Origin: an uncultured Polaribacter sp.
Lineage (GTDB): Bacteria > Bacteroidota > Bacteroidia > Flavobacteriales > Flavobacteriaceae
Assembly: GCF_947497125.1 (NCBI RefSeq)
Contig: NZ_CANMFI010000002.1
Span: 226,748 to 290,747 of the forward strand
Reading direction: 5' to 3'
Length of the DNA stretch: 64,000 nucleotides
A program made the translations under genes and the position numbers. The notes below the pieces were generated by a model. It was not told the origin of the DNA. It worked only from the letters and a program-made list of their open reading frames with translations, and made no database searches. Of this stretch, positions 9,725 through 18,370 are shown one piece after another. Position 1 is the first letter of the stretch. Every line of letters begins with the position of its first letter.

Positions 9725-9759
9725 CAAAGATATTTATTTATTGTTACATTAACGACAAA
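9725..9759 (-). promoter_or_regulatory. candidate promoter of the porZ-recO operon
   Basis: On the minus strand TTTG (9759-9756) is followed after 23 bases by TATCTTTG (9732-9725), fitting TTG-N17-23-TAnnTTTG. Transcription would start near 9718, about 12 bases before the porZ start codon. Confidence 0.48.
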
Positions 9760-9793
9760 AGACCTTACATTAGTGCAAAAATGAAAATATTTT

Positions 9794-10264
9794 ATGAGTG
9801 TAGAAATTGAGAGAAAATTTTTGGTTAAAAACGATGATTTTAAATCGGAAAGCTATTCAAAAAAATACCTAAAACAAGGGTATTTAAATACTGATAAAAA
9901 TAGAACCGTAAGAATTAGAATTTCTGATAAAACTGCTTTTATAACCATAAAAGGAAAATCTAACAATGCAGGTACCACAAGGTTTGAGTGGGAAAAAGAG
10001 ATACAAATGCAAGAAGCAGAAGCATTGTTATTACTCTGCGAACCAAGTATTGTAGAAAAAACTAGATATTTAGTAAAAGCCGAACCACATACTTTTGAAG
10101 TAGATGTGTTTGCTGGCGATAACAAAGGTTTAATTATTGCTGAAATAGAACTGAAAAATGAAACCGAAAAATTTATAAAACCAGATTGGTTAGCAGATGA
10201 GGTAACCGGCAACGTAAAGTATTACAATTCTAACATTAGCAAAAATCCTTTTAAAAATTGGTAA
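9794..10264 (+). CDS. CYTH domain protein (triphosphate tunnel metalloenzyme)
   Basis: This 156-residue protein consists of one CYTH domain. The defining ExExK motif is at the very N terminus (VEIERKFLV), which fixes the start. The tunnel-lining basic and acidic residues follow in order: RTVRIRISDKTAFITIKGK, FEWEKEI, EKTRYLV, FEVDVFAGDNKGLIIAEIEL. Members hydrolyse inorganic triphosphate or related organic triphosphates in the presence of divalent metal. The length fits the short bacterial group often called CYTH or YgiF-N-like proteins. The gene is divergent from porZ and convergent with the TrhA gene. The exact substrate is unknown. Confidence 0.88.
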   Translation: MSVEIERKFLVKNDDFKSESYSKKYLKQGYLNTDKNRTVRIRISDKTAFITIKGKSNNAGTTRFEWEKEIQMQEAEALLLLCEPSIVEKTRYLVKAEPHTFEVDVFAGDNKGLIIAEIELKNETEKFIKPDWLADEVTGNVKYYNSNISKNPFKNW

Positions 10265-10272
10265 CCCAAATC

Positions 10273-10911
10273 TTACAAAGCATAAATTGATAAAAAATGG
10301 CTAATACTGCCCAACAAAACAAATACATGAAAAATAGCATGGTTAAATGGTATTCTTTTGATAGAATATAAAATAGCTCCTACCGAGTAAAAAACACCTC
10401 CTGCTATTAACAAATTTAAACTGTAACTAGACAGAGCAGTGCTTAAAGGTTTTACAAAAAAGAGCACCTGCCAACCCATTAATAGATACATTGCTGTAGA
10501 TATTTTATCATATTTACCCGTAAAAAAAAGTTTAAGAACAACCCCTACAAAAGCAAAAATCCAAACTGCTAAAAACATATACCAACCCAACATTGGTTTT
10601 AAAGCAACTAAACAAAAAGGAGAATAACTACCCGCAATTAAGACATATATTGCTGCATGATCTACAATATTTAATTTTCTTCTCTTTTTAGGATCTTTTG
10701 CTGCATGATAAAAAGTAGACGCAGCATACAAAACAATTAAACTAACCCCATAAATAATAAAGCTAATTATGCTTGACAAATTAGGATACAAAACAGCTTT
10801 TAAGATTAAAAAAGGAAACGCAATTACGGCTGCTAAAAGCCCCATTGCATGGGTAATAACATTTAGCCTTTCTTCTGTTTCTGAATACTTATAATTTAGT
10901 TTTTCGCTCAC
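10273..10911 (-). CDS. trhA: hemolysin III family membrane protein (TrhA-like)
   Basis: This 212-residue protein has seven predicted membrane segments. Its N terminus EERLNVITHAMGLLA is the classic family start. The conserved His set is present: STFYHAAKDPKKRRKLNIVDH, then FNHAIFHVFVLLGSISHF near the C terminus, in the pattern of PAQR-like integral membrane hydrolases. In E. coli, TrhA is linked to control of membrane unsaturated fatty-acid balance; the older name hemolysin III is probably misleading. The start overlaps the stop of the acyltransferase gene by 4 bases, so the pair is translationally coupled, and a joint role in membrane lipid make-up is a reasonable inference. Confidence 0.9.
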   Translation of the reverse strand: MSEKLNYKYSETEERLNVITHAMGLLAAVIAFPFLILKAVLYPNLSSIISFIIYGVSLIVLYAASTFYHAAKDPKKRRKLNIVDHAAIYVLIAGSYSPFCLVALKPMLGWYMFLAVWIFAFVGVVLKLFFTGKYDKISTAMYLLMGWQVLFFVKPLSTALSSYSLNLLIAGGVFYSVGAILYSIKRIPFNHAIFHVFVLLGSISHFLSIYAL

Positions 10912-11672
10912 GTTAATCGGTTTGTGTCATTCATATATTTTTTATCTCCTACCAAATCAGAATAAATAATTTCGAACGTTTTTTCTTTTAAAAAATCGAC
11001 GTCTTCTAATGTTAGATTACTTGTTTCAATAAATGGATGCTGTTTTACTCTAAAAGTACCGATACCTCCTTTTAAAAAATCCCAAGAAAATAAACGCTTA
11101 CAATCAAAATAAACTTGCGGCACAATAGGCATCTTAAATTCTATTGCCAAACTAAACGCTCCTTTTTTAAAAGGTGCTAATACAACTGTTTCTTCAGGTA
11201 CTAACCCTTCAGGAAAAATAGCCATACTTAAACCATTCTGCAACCTTTTTTTAGCCATTTCAAAAACTCGCTTTCTACTTTCTGGATTACTTCTATCTAC
11301 CATTATTACAGTTCTTCTGTAAAAATAACCGAAAATAGGTATTTGTTCTAACTCTTTTTTACCCACAAAAACAATCGGATTTTTACTTAAAACAATCAAA
11401 ACAAATGGATCCATCAATGAAGCATGATTCGGACAAAACATATAGCTTTTATTCGGTTCAATTTTCTGATTTAAATCAATCTTTAACCGAAACCCCATTC
11501 CGTAAATTAATACTTTAGACCAAATACGAACCAGTTTCCATAGCAACGGATAATAAGATTCCTTTAAAGTAAAAACCAATAAAAACGGACACATAATAAC
11601 AATGGTTGTAAACATTAAGATGTAAAACCAAAGGCGCCAAATTAAAAGAAATGGAATTTTAAAGTACTTCAC
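10908..11672 (-). CDS. lysophospholipid acyltransferase (PlsC family)
   Basis: This 254-residue protein has two N-terminal hydrophobic segments (about 8-35 and 45-60). The acyltransferase block HX4D follows as NHASLMDPFVLI, and the second block is FPEGLVPEE. It would acylate lysophosphatidic acid or a related lysolipid at the inner membrane. Family members differ in acceptor, and some Bacteroidota paralogs make ornithine or glycine lipids instead, so the exact substrate is open. The gene leads a two-gene operon with trhA. The second block reads EGLV where PlsC has EGTR; this is a tolerated variation among paralogs but argues against naming it plsC outright. Confidence 0.85.
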   Translation of the reverse strand: MKYFKIPFLLIWRLWFYILMFTTIVIMCPFLLVFTLKESYYPLLWKLVRIWSKVLIYGMGFRLKIDLNQKIEPNKSYMFCPNHASLMDPFVLIVLSKNPIVFVGKKELEQIPIFGYFYRRTVIMVDRSNPESRKRVFEMAKKRLQNGLSMAIFPEGLVPEETVVLAPFKKGAFSLAIEFKMPIVPQVYFDCKRLFSWDFLKGGIGTFRVKQHPFIETSNLTLEDVDFLKEKTFEIIYSDLVGDKKYMNDTNRLT

Positions 11673-11794
11673 AATAAAAACTAAACGTTAAAAAATGATT
11701 TTAGGTATAAATTCTATCAAAAATGAGTCTTACAAAAATACTAATATTCTTTTGTTTGATTGATTTTCTTAAACAAAACCTTATTTTTACATCC

Positions 11795-11823
11795 GCAAAG
11801 CGTTCGCGTATTTTGCTGTTTTT
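11795..11823 (+). other. hairpin with T run in the trpS leader
   Basis: From 11795 a stem GCAAA/TTTGC plus GCG/CGT (one G-T pair) encloses a TTCG loop with a two-base bulge, and TGTTTTT follows directly. It looks like a small terminator 28 bases before the trpS start and could act as an attenuator. The stem is short and this is uncertain. Confidence 0.3.
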
Positions 11824-11850
11824 ATAGATCGATTTTAAACAAAACTATTA

Positions 11851-12819
11851 ATGTCTAGAATTTTAACAGGTGTACAAAGTACTGGAACACCACATTTAGG
11901 AAACTTATTAGGGGCTATTTTACCTGCCATAGAAATGGCAAACGACCCAAAAAATGAAGCCTTTTTATTTATCGCAGATATGCATTCTTTAACTCAGATT
12001 AAAGACGGCAAAGAGTTAAGAGAAAACACCTACAGCACAGCCGCAACCTGGCTTGCCTGTGGTTTAGACATCCAAAAAACAGTTTTCTATAAACAAAGTA
12101 GTGTGCCTGTAACTGCAGAATTAACTTGGTATTTAAGTTGTTATTTTCCGTATCAAAGACTAACATTAGCACATAGTTTTAAAGATAAATCTGACCGATT
12201 AGCAGATGTAAACACAGGTTTATTTACCTACCCAATGTTAATGGCTGCAGACATTTTATTGTATGATGCAGAAGTGATTCCTGTTGGTAAAGACCAACTA
12301 CAACACTTAGAAATGACTAGAGATGTTGCTGGTAGATTTAACAATATTGTAGGAGAAACATTAGTTGTACCTAAAGCTAAAGTTCAAGAAAACACAAAAT
12401 TAGTTCCTGGTACTGATGGAGAAAAAATGAGTAAGTCTAGAAATAATACTATTAATATTTTTCTTTCGGACAAACAGTTACGAAAGCAAATAATGGGCAT
12501 TAAAACAGATAGCTTGGCATTAGAAGATCCTAAAAACCCAGATACGGATGCAATTTTTGGCTTATACAAACTACTTGCTTCCGAAACAGAAATTGCAAAA
12601 ATGAGAGAGAATTATGAAGGTGGCAACTATGGCTATGGCCATGCAAAACAAGCATTATACGAGCTTATTTTAGAAAAATTTGCAACCGTAAGAGAACGAT
12701 ACCATCATTTTATGAACAACAAACATGAAATTGATGCAGCTCTAAATATTGGTGCAAAAAAAGCAACTGATACTGCCAATGCTGTAATAAAAAGAGTACG
12801 AGAAAAAATAGGGTATTAA
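11851..12819 (+). CDS. trpS: tryptophan--tRNA ligase
   Basis: This 322-residue class I aminoacyl-tRNA synthetase attaches tryptophan to its tRNA. The N-terminal ATP site reads GVQSTGTPHLGNLLGAI, with PHLGN standing for HIGH. The tryptophan pocket includes YPMLMAADILLY and VPVGKDQLQHLEMTRD, and the second ATP signature is GEKMSKSRNNTI. The short length is that of bacterial TrpS, and the C-terminal helices include YGYGHAKQALYELI. The start is at the only methionine preceding the Rossmann strand. It is monocistronic, with a leader hairpin upstream and a strong hairpin terminator 22 bases after the stop. No irregularities are seen. Confidence 0.97.
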   Translation: MSRILTGVQSTGTPHLGNLLGAILPAIEMANDPKNEAFLFIADMHSLTQIKDGKELRENTYSTAATWLACGLDIQKTVFYKQSSVPVTAELTWYLSCYFPYQRLTLAHSFKDKSDRLADVNTGLFTYPMLMAADILLYDAEVIPVGKDQLQHLEMTRDVAGRFNNIVGETLVVPKAKVQENTKLVPGTDGEKMSKSRNNTINIFLSDKQLRKQIMGIKTDSLALEDPKNPDTDAIFGLYKLLASETEIAKMRENYEGGNYGYGHAKQALYELILEKFATVRERYHHFMNNKHEIDAALNIGAKKATDTANAVIKRVREKIGY

Positions 12820-12840
12820 CTTACTTTTTAAAACACAAAA

Positions 12841-12863
12841 AACCTCGCAATTTGCGAGGTTTT
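12841..12863 (+). terminator. rho-independent terminator after trpS
   Basis: AACCTCGC (12841-12848) and GCGAGGTT (12854-12861) form an 8-bp stem with a 5-base loop, followed by TTTCTATTTCT. The flanks are A-rich upstream and T-rich downstream, so it may also end the facing DUF1761 transcript. Confidence 0.85.
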
Positions 12864-12885
12864 CTATTTCTAAATCTTTTTATAT

Positions 12886-13383
12886 TTATAGCCATTTGCT
12901 AATAATACCTCCCATAACAGCTAAAGTAACAATCCAATATCCAGCGTTTATAGCTACATATTTAAATGATTTTTTTTCAAAAACTGCTTGAATTCCTAAG
13001 ATTGAAGTTGCAAAAAACAAACCATTTAAAACACCATGCAAAGCACCATGTTTAAAGGTTCTAAAACGATCTTTATAGGTTGCTAAAAAGTCTTGAAAAT
13101 AGAGATAAGCATCACCTGTTTGTTCGTTAAAACCTGGCTCTCCTGCTAATGTAGAATACACGCCCATTTGATGAATTACCATCTGCATTAAGGCCATCGC
13201 AACTAAAACACTAAGTATATAGCAAATAAGCAGTGTTTTAATCATGTTTGTACCTGCTAAAGATTCTTTGGTAAAACCCATTTGTTGCATCCAAGCATTG
13301 CCAAATAAAGGTCCGTACCAAATAGCACCTATAAACATTGGTACTAAAGCTGCTATAAATAGCACATAAAAATTCATTTCCAT
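12886..13383 (-). CDS. DUF1761 family membrane protein
   Basis: This 165-residue protein has four hydrophobic segments. The family pattern is visible in the first: AALVPMFIGAIWYGPLFGNAWMQ, with a conserved P and IWYGPLFG. The central part, with GDAYLYFQDFLATYKDRFRTFKHG, forms an insert facing one side of the membrane. It ends HGVLNGLFFATSILGIQA and a last segment near the C terminus. DUF1761 proteins are integral membrane proteins of unknown function. The gene stands alone: a terminator of the upstream minus-strand operon separates it, and it has its own candidate -7 box 27 bases upstream of the start. Confidence 0.82.
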   Translation of the reverse strand: MEMNFYVLFIAALVPMFIGAIWYGPLFGNAWMQQMGFTKESLAGTNMIKTLLICYILSVLVAMALMQMVIHQMGVYSTLAGEPGFNEQTGDAYLYFQDFLATYKDRFRTFKHGALHGVLNGLFFATSILGIQAVFEKKSFKYVAINAGYWIVTLAVMGGIISKWL

Positions 13384-13409
13384 AATGATAAAAGTTTTTG
13401 GTTGACTCT

Positions 13410-13417
13410 CAAATATA
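13410..13417 (-). promoter_or_regulatory. candidate -7 element for the DUF1761 gene
   Basis: CAAATATA on the plus strand gives TATATTTG on the minus strand, an exact TAnnTTTG. The start would fall near 13403, about 20 bases before the ATG. A -33 box is not obvious. Confidence 0.4.
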
Positions 13418-13455
13418 GCAAATATCTTTCTGATTATTAATCGGTTAAATAAAAA

Positions 13456-13480
13456 ACCCGAAAAGAAGCTCTTTTCGGGT
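13456..13480 (-). terminator. terminator of the ricT-to-DUF4837 operon
   Basis: ACCCGAAAAG and CTTTTCGGGT form a perfect 10-bp stem around AAGCT. On the minus strand, T residues (complement of the A run at 13451-13455) follow directly. It lies 25 bases after the DUF4837 stop. Confidence 0.88.
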
Positions 13481-13505
13481 AGTTAATAGCAACTAAAAAA
13501 ATTAA

Positions 13506-14492
13506 CTATTTTATTTGTATCGATTTACCAATAGCCTCTAACTCAAACAAAAAAGCTCTTTTATTTACTGATGGCGCGTATGTAAAACCTTCAAAAACAA
13601 GCAATCTATTATTCGCTTTATCTACAATTGTATAATTTACAAAAGGTCCGGCCATAAAATCATTCTTAACCTCCCATTTACCTCTTGTTTCATAGGCTTT
13701 TTTTCCATTGATCGTTGCATCAAACGTAAAAGGAGTATAAGCCTCTTCTGTAATCATGTGCATTGTTTCTGGGTTAGAACCTGGTATGTATTTTTTACCA
13801 ATAGCATTTCTAACAGATACAATACTATCTGCTACAGTCTCTGCGTTTATCAACGGAACAGCATATACCAAAATATTGTTGGTGCCTGTTTTTGCAATTC
13901 CGCTACTTAAGTGCTGGCGCAACCACAAAAACTCTCCGGTATCTTCTACCAAATTAAACTTATTATTAATTGTGAATGATATTCCTAAGTTTTGTAGAGT
14001 CTTAAATTGACTGTCATCTAACTTTTCTTTTTCAAACATTCGTTGTAGCAATTGCACATCAGAATCTAAAAAAGTATTTATAATTTCTTGTTCATGCTTT
14101 TTAAATAAATTAAGAACTGCAGCAGCATCTTTTGCATACACATAAACAACTGTTTGTGGCTGTGCAAAGACGTTTCTTTTAATATAAAAACTTTCTTCAG
14201 TTGCTTGACCGATAATTAAAATATTTCTACTAACCTTCATCATGGTTCCAAAACCATTTGGGGCAATTTGAGACACTTTTAATGTGGGTTCTGGTTGTGG
14301 CAATCCTACCACTAATTTGCCAAAAGAATTTCTTATTTCTTTACCAATATCTCCGTTCCAATCACTCGATTCGGCAACTACCATTACCTTATTTACTTTA
14401 CCTACCGAGTTTCTTAAAACTACTTTATCGTTTCCGGTGCAAGAATTTAGTAGTATAAGGCTAACGAATAAGAATAACTGATGTATTTTCAT
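13506..14492 (-). CDS. DUF4837 family lipoprotein
   Basis: This 328-residue protein has a lipoprotein signal with the lipobox ILLNSC (Cys at residue 18). The mature part has two similar halves with beta-rich segments: VMVVAESSDWNGDIGKEI near the start, then LPQPEPTLKVSQI and FNLVEDTGEFLWLRQ, and a final FLFELEAIGKSI. This matches DUF4837, a Bacteroidota family of unknown function that is exported and probably anchored in the membrane. It is the last gene of the long minus-strand operon of envelope genes, 69 bases after the lytic transglycosylase, and is followed by a strong terminator. An envelope role is inferred from position only. Confidence 0.85.
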   Translation of the reverse strand: MKIHQLFLFVSLILLNSCTGNDKVVLRNSVGKVNKVMVVAESSDWNGDIGKEIRNSFGKLVVGLPQPEPTLKVSQIAPNGFGTMMKVSRNILIIGQATEESFYIKRNVFAQPQTVVYVYAKDAAAVLNLFKKHEQEIINTFLDSDVQLLQRMFEKEKLDDSQFKTLQNLGISFTINNKFNLVEDTGEFLWLRQHLSSGIAKTGTNNILVYAVPLINAETVADSIVSVRNAIGKKYIPGSNPETMHMITEEAYTPFTFDATINGKKAYETRGKWEVKNDFMAGPFVNYTIVDKANNRLLVFEGFTYAPSVNKRAFLFELEAIGKSIQIK

Positions 14493-14561
14493 GTCTTTAA
14501 ATAGTTTATTTCTTTGTTATTTAACATCAAATAGTATGCCTTAATAGGCAACTATTTGAAT

Positions 14562-15881
14562 TTATATTTTTTTAGGATAAATTGATAGCCTTTGCCCAAT
14601 TTTTAATTGATTATTTTTCAATCGATTCCACTGTTTTAAATCTCGAATTCTTACCCCAAATTTCTGAGCAATTTTACCCAAATAATCGCCACTTTTTACT
14701 TTGTATCGTATGCGTTTATCCATTTCAAAGTATTTTGGCAATGGCTTTTCTCTTTTTGCAGCGTCTTCATCTGCTAACGCGTATATTGCTGTTTCTTGAT
14801 CTAAAAAAGTGACAATTTTATTCGTTGGAAGTCTTACCGCATAATTTCGATCTTTAACAAACGGAATAATCTCTAACTTATAAGACGGATTTAGTGTTTT
14901 TACAACCTCAGCATCCACATCAATTTTCTCTGAAATTTGATCAAAACTAACTGTTCTTTTAATTTGGATGGTATCTGTTTCAAAATGAAAATATGCCGGA
15001 ACCTCTGTATACAAATTGTGTGCATTGGCATATTCAAAAATATACATCGTTGCATAAAAAGCAGGAACATAACTAGCGGTTTCTCTTGGTAAAAAAGGTC
15101 TTATATTCCAATAATTTTTATAACCTCCAGAGCGTTTAATGGCTTTTCTAACATTCCCAGGACCAGAATTGTAGGCTGCTAAAGCCAAATCCCAATCGCC
15201 AAAAATGGTAAATAACTGACTTAAATATTTGCATGCTGCAACGGTTGCTTTTACAGGATCTTGGCGCTCATCTACATAAGAACTTACTTTTAAACCAAAC
15301 TGTTTGCCTGTAGCGTACATGAATTGCCACAACCCTGTAGCGCCAACACCAGACTTCGCCTTGGGCCTTAATGCAGATTCTACAATGGCCAGATATTTCA
15401 TTTCTAGAGGAATATCATAGGCATCTAAATACTGCTCAAACATTGGAAAATAGTACTTTGCCTTTGCCATTAAAGCAGGGTAATATCTTTTTCTGTGTAA
15501 CAAATAACTGTTTATTACATTTTCTAAAGACGGATTATAGGCTAAATTAAAAGGTGTTTTCTCGTTTAAATCAGCCAAACGAGATTTTAACAGTGCCGTG
15601 GTTAACGTAGTGTTTGTTTTGCCTACAATATCTATATCATTTAAAACATATTCTAACGTATCTATTAGCGAAGAATTAAATTTTTCTAGCACTAACAAAC
15701 TATCAATAGTTTGCAAATCTTTATCAGAAAAAAAAGCTGTGTTTATGGTATCTTTTGCAACCTGTAAACTGTCTATTTTAGAGACTGCCAAAGTATCTTT
15801 CTCTGCCTGAAAAAGAGTGTCTTTTTTAGTCTGCGAAAATAGCGACGCAGTACACAGCAAAAAGATGCTAAATTTTTTCAT
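14562..15881 (-). CDS. membrane-bound lytic transglycosylase with LysM domain (MltD-like)
   Basis: This 439-residue exported enzyme has a signal peptide ending at TASLFSQ. A low-complexity Asp/Lys/Val linker follows (to about 120), then an SLT domain with the catalytic Glu in AIVESALRPKAKSGVGA, followed by TGLWQFMYATGKQFGL and LALAAYNSGPGNVRKAI. One LysM domain closes the protein (YKVKSGDYLGKIAQKFGV). It cleaves the MurNAc-GlcNAc bond of peptidoglycan and forms 1,6-anhydro ends. An upstream in-frame ATG at 15893 would overlap xth and add MCKE; I prefer 15881 because it puts the basic signal-peptide start MKKF first. MltD of E. coli usually has two or more LysM repeats, so this is a shorter relative. 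Confidence 0.9.
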   Translation of the reverse strand: MKKFSIFLLCTASLFSQTKKDTLFQAEKDTLAVSKIDSLQVAKDTINTAFFSDKDLQTIDSLLVLEKFNSSLIDTLEYVLNDIDIVGKTNTTLTTALLKSRLADLNEKTPFNLAYNPSLENVINSYLLHRKRYYPALMAKAKYYFPMFEQYLDAYDIPLEMKYLAIVESALRPKAKSGVGATGLWQFMYATGKQFGLKVSSYVDERQDPVKATVAACKYLSQLFTIFGDWDLALAAYNSGPGNVRKAIKRSGGYKNYWNIRPFLPRETASYVPAFYATMYIFEYANAHNLYTEVPAYFHFETDTIQIKRTVSFDQISEKIDVDAEVVKTLNPSYKLEIIPFVKDRNYAVRLPTNKIVTFLDQETAIYALADEDAAKREKPLPKYFEMDKRIRYKVKSGDYLGKIAQKFGVRIRDLKQWNRLKNNQLKIGQRLSIYPKKI

Positions 15882-15885
15882 TTCT

Positions 15886-16647
15886 TTACACATCTAATTC
15901 TACAACAATTGGGCAATGGTCAGAATGTTTTGCTTCTGGTAAAATATAAGCTCTAGAAATAGTTTCTTTTAACGGTTCTGAAACCATGGCATAATCTAAA
16001 CGCCAGCCTTTGTTGTTTGCTCTTGCATTTGCTCTATAACTCCACCAAGAATACTCTTGTTTAACTGGATTAAGATATCTAAAACTATCTATAAATCCGC
16101 TTTGTATAAAGTTACCAATCCAAGTTCTTTCTTCTGGTAAAAAACCAGAAACGCCTTTCATTTTTGGGTTGTGAATGTCTATTTCTTCATGGCAAATATT
16201 ATAGTCGCCACAAATAACTAAATTCGGAATTTCTTTCTTTAAATTATCGATGTAATCTTGCAATTCATCCATATAATTTAATTTAAAATTAAGTCGATCT
16301 AGGTTTGTGCCAGAAGGTAAATACATGCTCATAACAGAAACGTTGTCAAAATCTACACGCAAGTTTCTGCCTTCAAAATCCATGGTTTCAATACCTGTAC
16401 CATACGCAACTTGATTGGGTTTTTCTTTACAAAAAATAGCAACAGAAGAATAGCCTTTTTTTTGCGCAGAAAACCAATAATGATAAGGATATCCTGCGTT
16501 TTCAAAAACTGACACATCTAACTGATCTTTATGTGCTTTGGTTTCTTGTATGCAAATTACATCTGGTTTTGCAGCTTGCAACCAATCTAAAAACCCTTTT
16601 TTTAATGCGGCTCTAATTCCGTTTACGTTGTATGATATTATTTTCAT
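15886..16647 (-). CDS. xth: exodeoxyribonuclease III
   Basis: This 253-residue member of the exonuclease-endonuclease-phosphatase family acts on abasic sites and on 3' ends during base-excision repair. Active-site motifs appear in order: SYNVNGIRAALKKGF (Asn), ICIQETKAHKDQ (metal Glu), GDYNICHEEIDIHNP (Asp and Asn), GWRLDYAMVS (Asp) and the terminal SDHCPIVVELDV (Asp-His). The size fits the XthA group. It ends 4 bases before the start of the lytic transglycosylase and follows a small membrane protein by 48 bases, so it is expressed within the envelope operon, with no obvious functional link. Confidence 0.95.
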   Translation of the reverse strand: MKIISYNVNGIRAALKKGFLDWLQAAKPDVICIQETKAHKDQLDVSVFENAGYPYHYWFSAQKKGYSSVAIFCKEKPNQVAYGTGIETMDFEGRNLRVDFDNVSVMSMYLPSGTNLDRLNFKLNYMDELQDYIDNLKKEIPNLVICGDYNICHEEIDIHNPKMKGVSGFLPEERTWIGNFIQSGFIDSFRYLNPVKQEYSWWSYRANARANNKGWRLDYAMVSEPLKETISRAYILPEAKHSDHCPIVVELDV

Positions 16648-16695
16648 TTATTCTTCTTTACTTCTTATCAAAAAGAAATACTCTTGTATTAATTG

Positions 16696-16923
16696 TTAAT
16701 CTATAACGATCGGTTTCTTTAAAAAAAGCCACGTTATTTGTTTTACTGCTCCTGTTTGGGTGTGTATTATTTTTTTTCTTGGTGATAGTATAAAGGCTAA
16801 AACAGCACAAATTCCTCCTTTTAAGAGAAAACTATTTGTTTTGTAGAAATGATCGAAAATAAACATAAACAACACAATTAGGATTGGGTAAATTAACCAA
16901 TATGTTTTTTTAAATAGATTCAT
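16696..16923 (-). CDS. small two-segment membrane protein
   Basis: With the start at 16923 (MNLFKKTYWLIYP) this is a 75-residue protein with two hydrophobic segments (about 8-25 and 34-48), then a basic tail (RKKIIHTQ) and a third weakly hydrophobic stretch. A start further upstream at 16965 is possible but adds a polar MLVLAQSRTKKVF extension that runs into the CoA-transferase stop region. I do not recognise a family. It lies 49 bases after the CoA-transferase B gene and 48 bases before xth, in the same direction, so it is probably translated from the operon transcript. Confidence 0.55.
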   Translation of the reverse strand: MNLFKKTYWLIYPILIVLFMFIFDHFYKTNSFLLKGGICAVLAFILSPRKKIIHTQTGAVKQITWLFLKKPIVID

Positions 16924-16972
16924 ATGAAAGACTTTTTTCGTTCTAGACTGCGCCAGAACTAACATTTATACT

Positions 16973-17629
16973 TTAAAATTTCATTTCATTAACTTCTCCG
17001 TCTACAATTAAAGTACCTTCGGTTGCGTTTTTAATTTCTTCTATAGAAACTCCTGGTGCTCTTTCTAATAAATGAAAAGCATTATTTTTAACCTCTAAAA
17101 CGGCTAAATTAGTAACTACTTTGGTTACACAACCCACACCTGTTAAAGGCAAAGAGCATTGTTTTAAAATTTTAGATTCACCAGCATTATTTGTATGCAT
17201 CATAGCTACAATAATGTTTTCTGCAGAAGCAACCAAATCCATAGCGCCACCCATTCCTTTTACCATTTTACCAGGTATTTTCCAGTTGGCAATATCTCCA
17301 TTTTGGGCAACTTCCATAGCGCCTAAAACAGTTAATTGAACATGTTGCCCACGAATCATTGCAAAACTTGTTGCAGAATCAAAAATAGAACCACCATCTA
17401 GCACGGTAACGGTTTGTTTACCGGCATTTATTAGGTCGGCATCTTCTGTACCTTCTAAAGGAAATGGTCCCATACCAAGCAATCCGTTTTCAGACTGAAA
17501 TTCTACTTCTATCCCTTCAGGTATATAATTAGCAACTAAGGTAGGAATGCCAATACCTAAATTAACATACCACTTATCTTGTAGCTCTTTTGCAATTCTT
17601 TGTGCAATTTGTTGTTTTGATAGTGCCAT
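16973..17629 (-). CDS. scoB: 3-oxoacid CoA-transferase, subunit B
   Basis: This 218-residue beta subunit of a class I CoA-transferase carries the catalytic glutamate in the SENG loop (EFQSENGLLGMG), which forms the glutamyl-CoA intermediate. The N terminus WYVNLGIGIPTLVANYIPEG and the stretch DADLINAGKQTVTVL are typical, as is KMVKGMGGAMDLV. With the A subunit it would swap CoA between succinyl-CoA and acetoacetate or a similar 3-oxoacid. The A subunit lies immediately upstream with only 2 bases between them. AtoA-type acetate or butyrate specificity cannot be excluded. Confidence 0.9.
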   Translation of the reverse strand: MALSKQQIAQRIAKELQDKWYVNLGIGIPTLVANYIPEGIEVEFQSENGLLGMGPFPLEGTEDADLINAGKQTVTVLDGGSIFDSATSFAMIRGQHVQLTVLGAMEVAQNGDIANWKIPGKMVKGMGGAMDLVASAENIIVAMMHTNNAGESKILKQCSLPLTGVGCVTKVVTNLAVLEVKNNAFHLLERAPGVSIEEIKNATEGTLIVDGEVNEMKF

Positions 17630-17631
17630 TT

Positions 17632-18333
17632 TTACGCTTTAGAAGTTACTGTTCGTTGTTCAATTCTTTTCTCGTAATTTTTCCCTTGAAAGATGCGCTG
17701 TACAAAAATACCAGGTACATGTATTTGATTCGGATCTAAAGTACCTGCGGGCACTAATTCTTCTACCTCTGCTACAGTAATTGTTGCTGCACCACACATA
17801 TTCGGATTAAAATTACGTGCCGTTCCTTTAAATATTAAATTGCCTGCGGTATCTCCTTTCCATGCTTTTACAAAAGCAAAATCGGCTTTAAAAGCAGGTT
17901 CTAAAACATACATTTTACCGTTAAATTCTCTTGTTTCTTTTCCTTCTGCAACTTCTGTACCGTAGCCTGCAGGTGTGTAAAATGCAGGAAAACCAGCTTG
18001 TGCAGCTCTACATTTCTCTGCCAATGTACCTTGTGGTGTTAATTCTACCTCTAACTCACCAGACAACATCTGACGCTCAAACTCGTCATTTTCTCCAACA
18101 TAAGAAGAAATCATTTTTTTAATTTGTTTGTTTTGCAATAACAATCCCAAACCAAAATCATCTACACCCGCATTGTTAGAAATACACGTAACCTCTCTAA
18201 CATTTAGGTTTACCAATTCTGCTATTGCATTTTCTGGAATGCCACACAAACCAAAACCACCCAGCATAAAAGTCATTTTACTTTGAACGCCTTGCAAGGC
18301 TTCTACTACGTTTTCTACTTTTTTGTTAATCAT
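17632..18333 (-). CDS. scoA: 3-oxoacid CoA-transferase, subunit A
   Basis: This 233-residue alpha subunit shows the CoA-binding start [15 protein letters not shown], then ITCISNN-like [12 protein letters not shown], and later [17 protein letters not shown] and [15 protein letters not shown], all usual for the SCOT/AtoD group. It pairs with the adjacent B subunit. Ketone-body or amino-acid-derived acetoacetate use is the usual role in flavobacteria; that is family knowledge, not proof. It follows the PBP1A gene by 37 bases on the same strand with no terminator in between, so a metabolic pair sits inside a cell-envelope transcript. Confidence 0.9.
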   Translation of the reverse strand: MINKKVENVVEALQGVQSKMTFMLGGFGLCGIPENAIAELVNLNVREVTCISNNAGVDDFGLGLLLQNKQIKKMISSYVGENDEFERQMLSGELEVELTPQGTLAEKCRAAQAGFPAFYTPAGYGTEVAEGKETREFNGKMYVLEPAFKADFAFVKAWKGDTAGNLIFKGTARNFNPNMCGAATITVAEVEELVPAGTLDPNQIHVPGIFVQRIFQGKNYEKRIEQRTVTSKA

Positions 18334-18370
18334 TGTATAGAAATTTTAGAGATTTTTAAACAGGCTTATA

